From Mycocentrospora acerina (lineage: Eukaryota > Ascomycota > Dothideomycetes > Pleosporales), in the NCBI GenBank assembly GCA_022701365.1, contig JAKUHH010000061.1, forward strand, positions 98,793 through 162,792: a stretch of DNA of 64,000 bases, read 5' to 3'. Position 1 is the stretch's first letter. Each line of letters begins with the position of its first letter. Below, one piece after another: positions 26,028 to 37,417 of this stretch. Under the pieces are notes generated by a model. The model worked only from the letters and a program-made list of their open reading frames with translations, was not told where the DNA came from and made no database searches. The position numbers and the translations under genes are program-made.

Positions 26028-27382
26028 CAGTACTAGGTCAAAAGTCTTGTCGCAGTAACGCTTAGGCCTTATGCCCTCGCGAACTCTAAATCATACACTC
26101 TAAATTTAACTACCTCTACACTACTAATATAAGAGCTTATAGTTCTAATATTTCTGCTAATTATTTGCTAAATTATAAGTTGTTAGATTGCTAGCGCAAT
26201 AGGATAATTGCAGCTATTAAGGCTAGTGCAGGAACGCGCAAAGTTGCAGCTTAGTTTAATATGTTGTAGCACACTATACAGCACATAATTAAGAGATAGA
26301 ATACAGATAGATCTTTAACTACTAAGGCTTAGTCTAGCTGCTTAGCTACTCTATTATATTATAAGAAGTGTCTATTATTTAAGATAGTAAAAAAGTACCC
26401 TAAAATTAAATATATAGAGCTCTTAAAATAGGCTAGGTTCTGTCAATCTAGCTAGACTACTAATTATATTTTAAAGAGTACTATATACTAAGCACTTACA
26501 GCAAAGGGATTACAGAACTATAGAGCAAAATAGCGCCTTAAAATTAACTTAAATATAGCTTAACTTTACTAAAAATACTATAACTAATTAAAGGGTTTTA
26601 ACTATAAAAGCATAACTATTAAGTTTAGTAATAAGTATAGTATTATTTAAAGCTTAAGTCACTCTACTAAGTAGGTTTCTTACTACTCTAGTAAGAAATT
26701 TAAGTATAAGATAGTTAATAAAAAGACTACTTTATATAGGCAAGCTTAGATAGTTAAGGCTATAATTTAAGTAACTCTAAGGGGTTATATTAGCAGGAGT
26801 CCTCTAGTATTAATAACCTGCAATAGCACCTTACTACATAATAGTTATACAACGTTTAGCTACTATTAGGCTCTTAAAGAGGGACTTATTTATTAGTATA
26901 AGCTTAGTAAGAAGTTAATATAAGATAATATAAAAGTTTATACAGCAAAAGTTATAAAAGAGTAGTTAAAAAATTATAAGATTTAGATAATTAAACAACT
27001 TCTTTACTCTTCTAATCTTAACTCTATTAAGTATATATAGTAGGCTCTTAAAAAGATGCTTTATAAGCTCTATCTTAAGTTTAATTAGTTAGGTAATACT
27101 TAGAAAGAGTAGGATTAATTTTGTAAAGTCTTAAAGGAGGCATAGTTAGCTATACTTAATATATTAATTAGGAAGCTAATTTACTTAATGCTAAAGCAAT
27201 TAGAAGTAGTAGAGATTGCTAAAGGTTACCAGACTAAATATTAGCTGTATTTTAAGTAATTTTATGTCTTTATTACTTAATTTAATTTAGAAATAGTTGC
27301 GTTGTAGTATTTTAGATTTACTAAGTTTATGTTAGTAGGGTGGTCCGAGCGGAGCCGCAAAAAGACTTTTAACGTGCGACTG
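26028..27382 (+). mobile_element. Tc1/mariner transposon, RIP-inactivated
   Basis: 1355 bp between TA dinucleotides (26026-26027 and 27383-27384). Terminal inverted repeats of about 40 bp start CAGT: the left reads CAGTACTAGGTCAAAAGTC and the right, inverted, CAGTCGCACGTTAAAAGTC; both continue with GC-richer homologous sequence. The right TIR (near 27339-27382) is almost free of RIP changes whereas the body is AT-shifted. It encodes one transposase remnant on the plus strand. Confidence 0.88.
26150..27325 (+). pseudogene. Tc1/mariner transposase remnant
   Basis: A plus-strand frame whose breaks are TAG/TAA. The N-terminal helix-turn-helix reads RIIAAIKASAGTRKVAA and then TIQHIIKR; a second DNA-binding part contains KKYPKIKYIELL; the C-terminal catalytic part shows YSSNLNSIKYI, matching the Tc1 YSPDLNPIEYxW motif with Asp changed to Asn and Trp to stop, followed by ALKKMLYKLY. 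Usual Tc1 transposase size, inactive. Confidence 0.85.
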
Positions 27383-27384
27383 TA

Positions 27385-30196
27385 ACACGTCATAAAAGGA
27401 CAATAACAACCCAGAACAAAAAATTGAAAAAATAAGAAGAAAAAGAAAGAGCAATAGTTTTAAGTGATTTTTTAAGTGCTGCTTCTGTTGCATAAGCTTT
27501 AAGAATAAGAAAGTGTAGATACTGCCGCGATAGATTTAATGAATTCTTATCTTAACGAATTCTGTTTAAAAACTATTTATCTGACAAGCGTACCTAATGT
27601 GAGAACTCGCAACAACTAAGTTTAGAATTCAATAGAGGGATTAGAAAAACATTAAAATTAGAAAATTAAGAAGTCCCAACTTTTAATTAATATTCTTCCA
27701 ATTTACAGTAACTAAAAAGATGTTGGGCCTGTTGAAGTGAACGTTTCAGTGAGATTCATGAGAGATGATTTAATTAAAGATTGACTATTCTAACGGAGAG
27801 GAAAGTAGATATATAAGTGGTTATTTGACTTGTTAGATTGCATAGTAGAGCGTTTATATTTTAACACCCCCCTTTAATCTGTGTTGGTAGAATCAATAGA
27901 ACAGATTCAGCCTTGCTCCACGTTCACAACATAACATTTTACGAAATTATTAGCAATTGCATCAGAGTATACATCTGCACATTAGCAAAGAATAGCTCTT
28001 TACGAATGTAACGGCATCTACACCAAGTGATGACTTACAACCACTTGGTCAGGCGGCGGCTTATCGATTAGGGTATGACAGAGTGAACGGTGGACTTTGG
28101 ATGGGGACGATAGAGCATAATCTTACCGCTACTATTGCAACATTCAAATAATACTATAAACTATCTATTTTAATTAGATGTAAACCTTGCAAATTCTAGA
28201 CCTCTCTCTAAGATACTTTATTTAACACTTTTCTAATATACTTATTTAAGTTACTAAGATAAGAAGTGTAAGAGAGTAAATAAATATACAAATATAGCTA
28301 GAACTAGAGAAGTTAATATCTTATATATTAATAAGCTATGCATAAGTGCTAGAAAGTTTTACTAATAGTTTATCTTTTTTTTAACTTTAATTTTAGAAGC
28401 TAAGATAATAGGCTTTAAAAACTATTTAGTGAGATATAGTAGAGAAAAAAAGAGAAGCTAACTTTTAAAAGTTTTAAGAATTTATACTTTTAATAATAAT
28501 AATTAATCTATATTATTTTAAAAACAATCTTTTTATATAAGTTTTTAAAGATTACTTACTAGTAATAGATAGTTTAGAAAGCTATTAATGTAAATACTTA
28601 TAGAAAATTAAGATAAGAATTAAAGAGCAGAGTATAAATAATTAAATTAATAGAACTAATTACATTTAATTTAGCTGCTTAGAAGTAATATATTATAAAA
28701 AGTTTAGAGTTCTTTAGAAATAGCAGTATATTTACTAACTAAAATAAAATGTTAGATTCTTTATAATCTCTTATAGAGATAGTCTTCTAGTTTAGTACTA
28801 CTATTTATAGTAATAATATATTTATATTTATATTTAACATAGTTCTGTTTAACTTAAAAGTTCCTTCAATACATAATTTTTTAAAGGCTGCTTATAACCT
28901 CTTTAAAGCAGCATTTATTGTAATAATCTAGCTAATAATAAAGAATAATACTAAGCTGCTTTTAATAATAATATACATAGTAAATAAATGTAGAAATAAG
29001 AATATATATAGTAATAACTACTTTTCTTTACAGACGTATTCTAATAAGTATTTATTTTTAAAATACTAGAGACAGATATTTAAGATTTTAATTTTAGCAA
29101 GAATAAGCACTAGAAATTATAAAAATAAAATTTTCATATTCTCTTACTATTAACAATTTTATAAGTTAGTTTAAATTTACTAAAAAAGAACTCTTATAGC
29201 ATTAAAACTTAGCTTAACTAGAATAAATAAAGAATTAGATTTTAACTAAAGATTTACTAAGAAGGAGAGTTTACTAAGCTACATTATCTAATAATTTCTA
29301 TTATTACTATTATTAAAGATTTAATTAGTTTTTTCTACTTAGTTATAGAAGTTAACTTAATATATTATAACTTATAGAAGTAGCAGCTTAATGCTTAGTT
29401 CTTCAGTTTGCTTTAAAAAATTTAATTATAAAAGATAAATTTAAGACATGCAACTTTAGCTAAGTAATTCTATAAGCAACCTTTACCCTCTAATTCTTGT
29501 ATGCACAGCATAGTTGTCTAAAAATACTAACAACGCCTAGATTATAGACTACGTTAAACAAGCCTACGCCTTAGAAAGATCTAAATTGCTTGTGATTATA
29601 TTGTGCCTAATCTTCTTACTAAGTTGTATAATAAGTGTAATTAAGACTAAAAAGATTATCAAGGTCACTATGCGAAAAACGGAAGTACTTGCAGTATTAA
29701 AAACAAACTTTTTACGATATTCTACGCAATTAATCGAGCTCGAAATAGTTGCTTTTTTTCTAAACAGTTGACCTAGCTAGAAATAAAGGCATTTTTTGGG
29801 TTTGCTACGATATCGCCGGCGAAGGAGGATTTGACCACTGTAATTTGGTATTGTGTGGCGCAGGTAGTCTATGCTTTGGATCAAGTTCTTCTTATAATTG
29901 CTACCACTCTCCCTGCAGAATTATTAGTAATAATACCTTTATAATGGTAGTTACTTGAACTTTGCACAGATTCTTTAAGTCGCAATCCAAATTAAATACC
30001 AAAATTTATTCACGAGCGGAGTTCAAATGTTTTCAGTTGCTGATTCAAGAAGAGTATAAAGGAATTAAAAATTAACATTTTAAAAGCAGATCTAGCCTAA
30101 TTATCAGGCTTTTTGTTTCAGAATATTTATATGAACTCAAGGAAAGGGTACTATTCCAATTAAGTTGTAAATTTATTACACTACTTAACAAATTCA
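27385..30196. other. Intergenic and AT-rich, no gene supported
   Basis: 27385-28140 has balanced composition with no convincing frame. 28150-29430 is AT-rich and looks like an old RIPped repeat without readable domains. 29440-30196 is balanced; a 61-codon plus frame at 29586-29771 starting MLVIILCLIFLLS has one hydrophobic stretch but nothing else to support it. Confidence 0.4.
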
Positions 30197-30330
30197 TGTA
30201 AGCCTGCACGAGGACGAGCACGCATGCAGGCACGTGTGCAAGCACGTGAGCACTCATCTCCTATATAGTCTCTAAGCCCTACACTACTGTTAATACAATA
30301 AGTTCGTCCTGGTTTTTCCCTCTAAATTGA
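30197..30330 (+). repeat. Repeat D copy 2
   Basis: Begins TGTAAGCCTGCACG, then GCACG/CACGTG units, a CTCCTATATAGTCTC block and an AATACAATAAGTT block. About 130 bp align with 44273 and with the inverted copy ending at 49858. Confidence 0.7.
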
Positions 30331-30708
30331 AAAGAGTAAAATTATTTAAAAGGTTTGACCTAGATCGCGACTAGAATGCGTTACTAATGTAGCGAAATAA
30401 ACTTAGGTTAAATTCATTTTTTGTCATCTTTCAGACTTATAGCTATGGCCAGACAAATGCATAAATTCTAACCCTAAAAACGTTCACAAAACAACATTAA
30501 AGAAGTTTATGTATAGATAAAATAAAAGGCTTTTTTACGCATAGTTACAATATTAGTAGGATTAAATCCTAAGTAGTACTGAGTTTAAATTATTTTATCT
30601 TCTTCTTACAACGCTAAATCTGAATTTTGTTAGAAATCTTGCAAGGACGTTTTCTGTAGAGATGATTATAAACTATTTTAGTAGCCTGCAGAATCTTTGC
30701 GAATAAGT

Positions 30709-30995
30709 TGTAAAGTTCACAACGTCACATCCCAGCTTACCCTTAAGTCAACCAACACCTATCCAAAAGCTAACTGTCACGTACCCACCCTAGATAGCAA
30801 TACCTAGTAAGGGGGTGTAAAAGGTTACAGGCTATACAGCTTTGTAGAATAGTTTTTCTGAATCCTTTTACATAAGACCTATAGGTGCAGAGAATAGTAT
30901 CTTTAATACAATCTTAAGTCCTAGCACTCCTATATGCCTTGTAGTAGACACTCAGACCTAATTTGGATCACTCTCTACTTACCTGCGTTGTTAAA
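30709..30995 (+). repeat. Solo LTR of family B, least mutated copy
   Basis: 287 bp, TGTAAAGTTCACAACGTCAC...GTTGTTAAA, homologous to the LTRs at 7881, 15808 and 21369. It keeps more C (for example CACATCCCAGC) than the other three, so it is close to the pre-RIP sequence. No target duplication found. Confidence 0.8.
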
Positions 30996-31774
30996 ACTCT
31001 CTCTTAGCCTAGTTCTGTAGTCTACAGCATAATGTGCAAAAAGACACTTAAGTAGATCCAGTTTTTAATTATATCACATGTAGTTTTCAAGATTTTTTTT
31101 AAATCGTTCTAAGACTAATTTCCTTAGCATTTTAAGCTATTCAACTAGACAAATTAACTCTTGAAGGATCTGGTAGAACTATAAGAAAGACAACGTTTTA
31201 GGGAAATCTGCAGTGCATTTTTGTCCAGATAGAATAGTACTAAGGATAAATCAAATGTTTTAAAGTAAGTAACACTTTAAAGCAAATAACAGAATTAGAT
31301 TTTAAAAATAAAACAAACTGCGAATTAAATCTAAATTTTTTATTAATAGATAATATTTTGAAGACGATATTCTATATTAAAATTAAAATTTTAAGCAATT
31401 TATTTATAATTTTATCTGTGTTGTATTGCTAGTTAATTTCTCAGAGACTTTTTTTATTGCCAGATTTAATTTTAAGAAAGCTAATTTTACTTAGCTGTTG
31501 GTTATAGGTCTAAGTGCTGAGATTGAGAATGGAACGTAAGATTAAAGACCTGACTGGTGCTCCAGTTCTTAAATAAGTATTTTAGATAAAATCACTAAAT
31601 TAATATTAATTCTTTTTAAAATTGCTTCTTATTTTGTGAACTTAGCACAGAATTCTTTCTTTTTTTAATTATCATTAAAGTCAGACATATCTTTTTATAG
31701 AGTTTTCTTTAGATTTATTTAGACGTTACTAGAACGAAAACATACATACATATAACATCATAATGAAGGATAAA
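30996..31774. other. Intergenic, no gene seen
   Basis: Moderately AT-rich single-copy-looking DNA without a supported frame or repeat end. Confidence 0.4.
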
Positions 31775-32080
31775 TCAAGTAAGAGTATCCTCTGCGTACT
31801 TGAGGTCATGGCAACAAGAATCCTTATCACACCGATTGTCGCCCTTGGGGCAAGGCTGCTCTTGAATTATGGCAATATCGCAGCAATCGGCGTTCTAACA
31901 ACATGTTAATGAACAAAAATGTTTTGATAGAGCTACCTGGGAAGACTCACGCACTTCTTGTCAGGAACAACAAGATTTTTTGCAAAAGTTATTATGTTCT
32001 GCACCAGTGACGAACCCATGGTAGCCATTTTGCCTGAGACAGGCGCCAAACCCACCTGAACCGTTAGCCATGGACCAGCC
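31775..32080 (-). pseudogene. Possible small Cys-rich protein gene, broken or mis-resolved
   Basis: On the minus strand two Cys-rich segments lie in the same frame. 32080-31961 reads ANGSGGFGACLRQNGYHGF and then NNFCKKSCCS, followed by TGA. 31894-31775 reads NADCCDIAIIQEQPCPKGDN and ends CDKDSCCHDLKYAEDTLT with a stop. A TAG acceptor precedes the second segment and GT donors (GTGCGTGAG, GTAGCTC) lie after the TGA, so one intron would join them only if the TGA (31961-31963) were a sense codon such as CGA. The CC doublets suggest a secreted disulfide-rich protein. No start or signal peptide could be placed confidently; upstream coding may extend past 32150. Family not recognised. Confidence 0.35.
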
Positions 32081-33460
32081 TAATTCATAAGCGAGAAATT
32101 ACCTAAATACTGCAGTTTGACCTGATTGTCAGGCCAACGGTTCAGCTACGTCTTAATATCAGTAGTATTCTGTAGAAGCGACGATACTTACGAGTAAAGA
32201 ATTAGGGGTTAGCCTGGTATTAGCTGCTGAACACAAAATGTTAAAATTAAGCATCTGCTTCAATATCTCCTGTGTAAAATCTAGCGAAAGTTCACGTTGC
32301 TTTTTGACTAGCGTTTGAGTTTTAGCACCTTACTCATGTCCTTTTAAAGAACGCTCATTGCTGCAGCATCGCCACAAAGGAAGTACAAGTATGTTGGAAA
32401 AACACTGTTATTCTTAATAGAACCACGCTGTAGGTTGAACATTCTTTTAAACAAATTTATTTTCAAATGTTTAATCACTACTTGTGAAGCTTTAGGTTTA
32501 GAAAACGTGTCAAAATACCCATAGAATTAGAGAAGGGTATGACGATAGTAAAATTTGATGAAAAAGCTCTTACATTATTGATAAATATAACGAAGAGACT
32601 TCACCTGCACTATCTGCCTACCTGCTAACCCACAAGACAAACTGTCAGTGTTGGCAAAACTGATAAGATGAGGAAAGGAGAGGAAAGGATTAAAATAGTG
32701 GAAATGAGAACTGATAGTTGTATTATTGCGTGCATACCAACAATATGAGAATGTAGAAGAGCAAAGTGCGGACTAAGTCGTAGTTTAAGGTCTTAACCAA
32801 TCAGAGTATTGCGACTTCTTGGCGACCACGGCGAACAAAACTTATTCATGAGTCAAGAATTTAGATTCAAGTGAAAGACCTGGTAATGTAAATCATGTCT
32901 CAAGAATTCAACGATTTTAGAACATCTGTAAGACAAACAATGGAGGATAATAGGAGCTGCAACAGTGATATTCAGAGAGTATAATGTGGGGATGAACGCT
33001 TCGCTGAACAGAGCAAATGGCGCATGATTTTAAAGAATTGTTGATCTTAGAAATTTTCATTTCTAAGCTCTGTTTTCATCCTTCATTTACAACAGAACTG
33101 ATTGACCGAGGTTGCACGAGTATAATATAACGCCACACAAGGTAAATAATTCATCTCGCTTTAATTTCATAACGATTTGTACTGAGCTTTTTACGTTTAA
33201 TTCGAATTTAAGTTCAATTTTCTATACTCTTAAGCTTCAAAGATATAACTCTTAGGTAGTGTTAAATTCACTAGGACAATGCAACAACTCTCATAATGTT
33301 GATATGGTAGATTTCTTTCCTAGCATCTGAAGTAATCTGCCTTTCCTTAACATCATTTTCTCGCCTCTATATATTCTTCTTCACTCTTCGCTCCTATTAT
33401 TCACTCCTTCGTGTCTCTGATAGTCTCTTTGATCGGAGTGAACGCTAACTAAATAGGCAC
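32081..33460. other. Intergenic, no gene seen
   Basis: Balanced composition, no RIP, no frame above 60 codons with any recognisable feature. May contain further exons of the Cys-rich gene at its left edge. Confidence 0.4.
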
Positions 33461-34369
33461 CTAGCAAGCAGGTAGACGTGCTGCGGCAGTTGTTCCTTGA
33501 CCACTGCAATTCTGCTTCCTAGTGTTCTCTTGACTATCTACACTGCTTGAGCTTGGTAGACCATCGAACTGCTGGCAAATATCCTCCCGAACAGTACCGC
33601 AGGAGTTAGTAATAGTAGCCCTATCGCCAAAATTGTCATTAATGCCTGCAACGTTGGTTCTAATGTTGTTGGCACGTAAATTGTTGATAATGACATTGCG
33701 AGGTGAGCGAGACTGATTGTTGCTGCCTAGAAATTAAATTAACATGGGAAAACAATGCAAATGTAGCGCTTGAATCTTGAGACTTACAATCGCCGCAGGA
33801 TCGGTAGATTTTGCCGACGTTCACAACAGTATAGTTCTCAACAGTAACTGTTCCACGTCCGTTGTGCTGCACAACTTTGTCGCCAGCGTTTTGAGCCCCG
33901 CCACCAGAAATAAGGGCATCCCCAGTTCCAGTAATAGAAATAGCATCTGTAAGACTGTGTTAGTTTAACCTAGAGGTGCACAGAATTAAGGCATAGTTAT
34001 ACCTTCACACACGTCGCGGAACCATATGTCCCTGATAGTACAGCCTGCTGAGCAGTGAATTCCCTCTGATTGCCTTGCACCAATAATACCGTTTCGGATT
34101 GTTGCTCCATTTGCAAGGATAAAAACAGCATCAGCTGCAGTACCGCCATTACCCTCATTGCATGCTGCTCCACGGTCGAATTCGCGGCCACCAAGATTCA
34201 CAGTAACGCCAGCAGGGATTGTGCAAGCAGCAGCTAGAATGTTGACACCACCAGAGGTACGAAAGGTACATGTAGAAGGAAGACCAGTAATAGCGCCAGC
34301 AGTCGTAGCGAAACTGAGACTTTGAGCGGCAGAGACGCCAAGGTAGAGGGTTATAGCGATGAACTGCAT
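33461..34369 (-). CDS. Secreted pectate lyase, polysaccharide lyase family 3
   Basis: Three exons on the minus strand: 34369-34003, 33946-33788 and 33726-33461, with introns of 56 bp (GTATAA...CAG) and 61 bp (GTAAGT...TAG), giving 263 aa. Residues 1-16 (MQFIAITLYLGVSAAQ) are a signal peptide. The mature protein has the PL3 order: GREFDRG, then a right-handed beta-helix series with SEGIHC, WFRDVCEDAISI across the first splice, KVVQHNGRGTVTVENY, GKIYRSCGDC across the second splice, and INDNFGDRATITNSC. The Cys-rich ladder and about 260 aa are typical of the family. PL3 enzymes cleave de-esterified pectin by calcium-dependent beta-elimination outside the cell and are used by plant-associated fungi. 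No RIP damage and all splice sites canonical, so the gene looks intact. Confidence 0.93.
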
Positions 34370-34481
34370 GTTGAAGTATTGATATAGAAGTGCTGATGTA
34401 GAAGAATCAGTGAAGGAGTACTGATGTAGAAGTGTATGAAGCTGATCGTGTGGTTAAAAACTTAGTAGCAAGAACTCTTCA

Positions 34482-34489
34482 CTCTATAT
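34482..34489 (-). promoter_or_regulatory. Candidate TATA box of the pectate lyase gene
   Basis: On the minus strand the sequence ACTTATATAGAG lies about 115 bp upstream of the start codon, a usual TATA distance given a short 5' UTR. This is inference from position and sequence only. Confidence 0.3.
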
Positions 34490-37417
34490 AAGTCTTCTTG
34501 TTCATTTCTAAGATTTATTTTCCTAATTCTAGAACACTGTAAAGGCCCGTTACAAAGTACAAATGTAGGCCAAGCTGTCAGCAACTTCTAGCCAAGTGAT
34601 TGAAGGTTGATTTAGGAGACTTGGAAGGTGTTTTGCCTTTAGAAGAATTAATTTATTGAATTTGCACTACTTGGGACAGTGGTCATATCAATATGTAATT
34701 CTACAACAGAATTTGCATCGGCAGTGATCAGAGAGCTGGTACTGACACTTAATCCAAAATTCGAACCTCTAGCGAGAACAGTGTTCGTCTTAATAATCAA
34801 GGACTCTTAATACGATGGTTTTCGTCGCAGTGATCAAATGGCGAAAACCATATCGTATAATTTCAACGAATATTATATCTAAGAGTTGCCTTACCAGGGC
34901 AGCTATAAAATACAATAGTATTTTTAACTATATAAGTCTACTTGGCCTGGGGGAACTTGTGCTTTCAAGGAGGATGAACAAAGCTAACTGAACAAAATTG
35001 ACTGGCTGGATAGTTCAGGCCAACACAAGTTCCGAGAATGGAAATGAATCGCATCGTTAGTCTAGAGTAGAACATGATCTTATGAGTTTAATTCGTGTAG
35101 CAGTCTGAATAGAGAAGAAAACTTGGCATAGGAAGACATTCGATCGGTTTGTTGATTTATTATTGAAAACAATTTTGGAATCTCGTGTGTGCCAGCACTG
35201 CTTAAAGAAACGGTGCCATTAGGAAAGGAATAATGAATATTGCAATTAGTTCAAGTAACTTCAGTTATCTCGTAATTTAGCAACTCTACTGTTACTTCAC
35301 TATCTCCGCCTCTCCATGTGTCTAAATTCCGCCTGGCTGTCTCCCTTTTTGTCGGTAGCTGTATTTAGTTGGGAAATTTTTTCTCAAGGGAGATGCCTGA
35401 GTAGGCGAGAAAGACAAGGATGTGCATGAATCGTGACTATTGTAGTGCGGTCAATGCCCAGGCGTAAGTCATGCACCAAAAACACTAGATGATGCAGTGC
35501 CTTTACTCACGCAACTCCAGAACGAAAACTATTCTCAGATCTCTAAACTAAATGTTAGGGTAGCGATATCGGACATTTTCTGAAGGCGAGTCAACTTTCA
35601 TGGCAAACTAAGCTTTAGCTAAAAGGGGTTAATGCTTAAACTTATTAATTAAAACCATTAGTTTCGGCGTTTATTTCAATGTATTTGAATAGAGGTCTAG
35701 AACATGCTAAAATAATTATAATTTATTAGAATACGAATCCCAGGCCGCTAGGAGGTGAAAAGGTAGATAGATCGCAAGATCTGAGACATAAGCATTATGC
35801 CAAGTCGGCGACCGTTAGTTGCTAAGTCATCGCAATAAGACCGATATATGGTGGCATACTTATCTCCCCACTTGATATCAGGATAACCGACACGATTTTA
35901 CTACCTTCTTAAATGGCGTGTCAAACAGCAGCAAAAAGTTTGTAACACGATTAGATTAAAGTACGATTGACGCTGTGATTAAAATATGCAGTAAGATATT
36001 TACTGAATATTTCTATGTTTAAAGAAGTAATAAAATAAAATTTACAAAAAACATCTACAGTTCGGGGATAAGACTAGGTACTATAGATGAGCAGCTAGTA
36101 AAGTCGAGACCACGTTGCACTATCAGACAAGAATATTTTAGTTTAAATTGCAAGGAATGTGACTCTAATTCTTAATATAAGTCACTTTTAATAATAGAGA
36201 CAAGATTTTTCAAATATTAGATTATATTTGATGACCTTTTGGTTTTCTTATCGCCGAAGTAAAGCTGTAACTCTTTTTAAGAATAAGTCAACAACTTAAG
36301 CAGATAAACAGAAAAGTGACTTGTAAGTTATTCTAACATTCTATGACAGATTAGATAAGAAGCTAAATAGATACATTAAATTATGATAATAAAACTTTTT
36401 TTTAGATCTTAATCGTTCTTATTACATTGTTTGCTAAATTGAATTGTATCATAAGAGCTATTTTGGTCGTTTTAATATGGACTTTATCTCAATTAGCGCT
36501 GCAAGAGAGACATGGTAGAAAGCCTATCAAAAGCAAATGCGAGCAAGTTCAAAAATTGAAGGATAGGTAAATTCAAGAGAAACCGTATTGAGAGGGCAAT
36601 AATGCAGATAGACCAAATGAGATCTGCGCCCATCATCACCAATGTATACGATGTAGCTAATCACTTAATGTCTGCCTGTAGCAGAGTTCGGTTTGGTGTG
36701 TACTAGCCCTATATGATCCCACTGTCTGTATTTTTTGCTGAGAAGTCACTCGTTTGTTACAAATTTCGATTTAGCAACTCACGTTAAAATTATTAAGGGA
36801 AACTAAAACGCTTGTGAATCAGATAGTCAATCTTTTAGTGGCTAAAACACTTGGTTGCTAACATTAAATCACAAAATGTTGATGGTAAAGTAACCTGCTT
36901 TTTGCCTAAGATGAAGAAGATATCAAGTGGCTATACTACTGCTTCTTTTAGACTGCAACCTTGCTAAATTAACTATTATTATCTATTGTAAGGTTGTTGC
37001 ACCACACTATTGAAGTGAATATGTATAAATCATGACTTAATTCTAATGCGTAACCATACAATTAGCCTGGCAGAGGACTTTTCTGTAAAATAATTTAGTA
37101 TCACTTCAATTGTTTACTACTGAAGCAAATGTTGCGATTTAATATCTCTATTTCTTTTTTGCTAACATTAGAAGAGGTTTTATCTTGTATCAGTTCCTTA
37201 AAAGAGTTGCTGTACTACTTTACCTGCAAATTGTAGTGCTTAAAGAGGTTCTTTATTGTTTTATAGCACATTTTAAAAGCTTAATTAAAACAATTTAAAA
37301 TAATGGTTTGCATAAATAGAAACAACAAGATTAAAGCATAGTCTTTAAAAGCGAAAACAGGATATTTAAATTTTTAATATCTTGTACTAACTAAATATTA
37401 CAACATATTAAAACATA
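34490..37417. other. Intergenic, contains one strong hairpin
   Basis: No gene supported. Composition is balanced to about 35600 and more AT-rich after. The one structure I see is the inverted repeat at 34810-34858, listed separately. Confidence 0.4.
34810..34858. repeat. Near-perfect inverted repeat (hairpin)
   Basis: Arms ATACGATGGTTTTCG (34810-34824) and CGAAAACCATATCGTAT (34842-34858) pair except for one AT insertion, around a 17-nt loop. Weaker complementarity (GGACTCTTA left, TAAGAGTTG right) surrounds it. It lies about 440 bp upstream of the pectate lyase start. Could be a small MITE remnant or a structured regulatory site. Confidence 0.6.
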
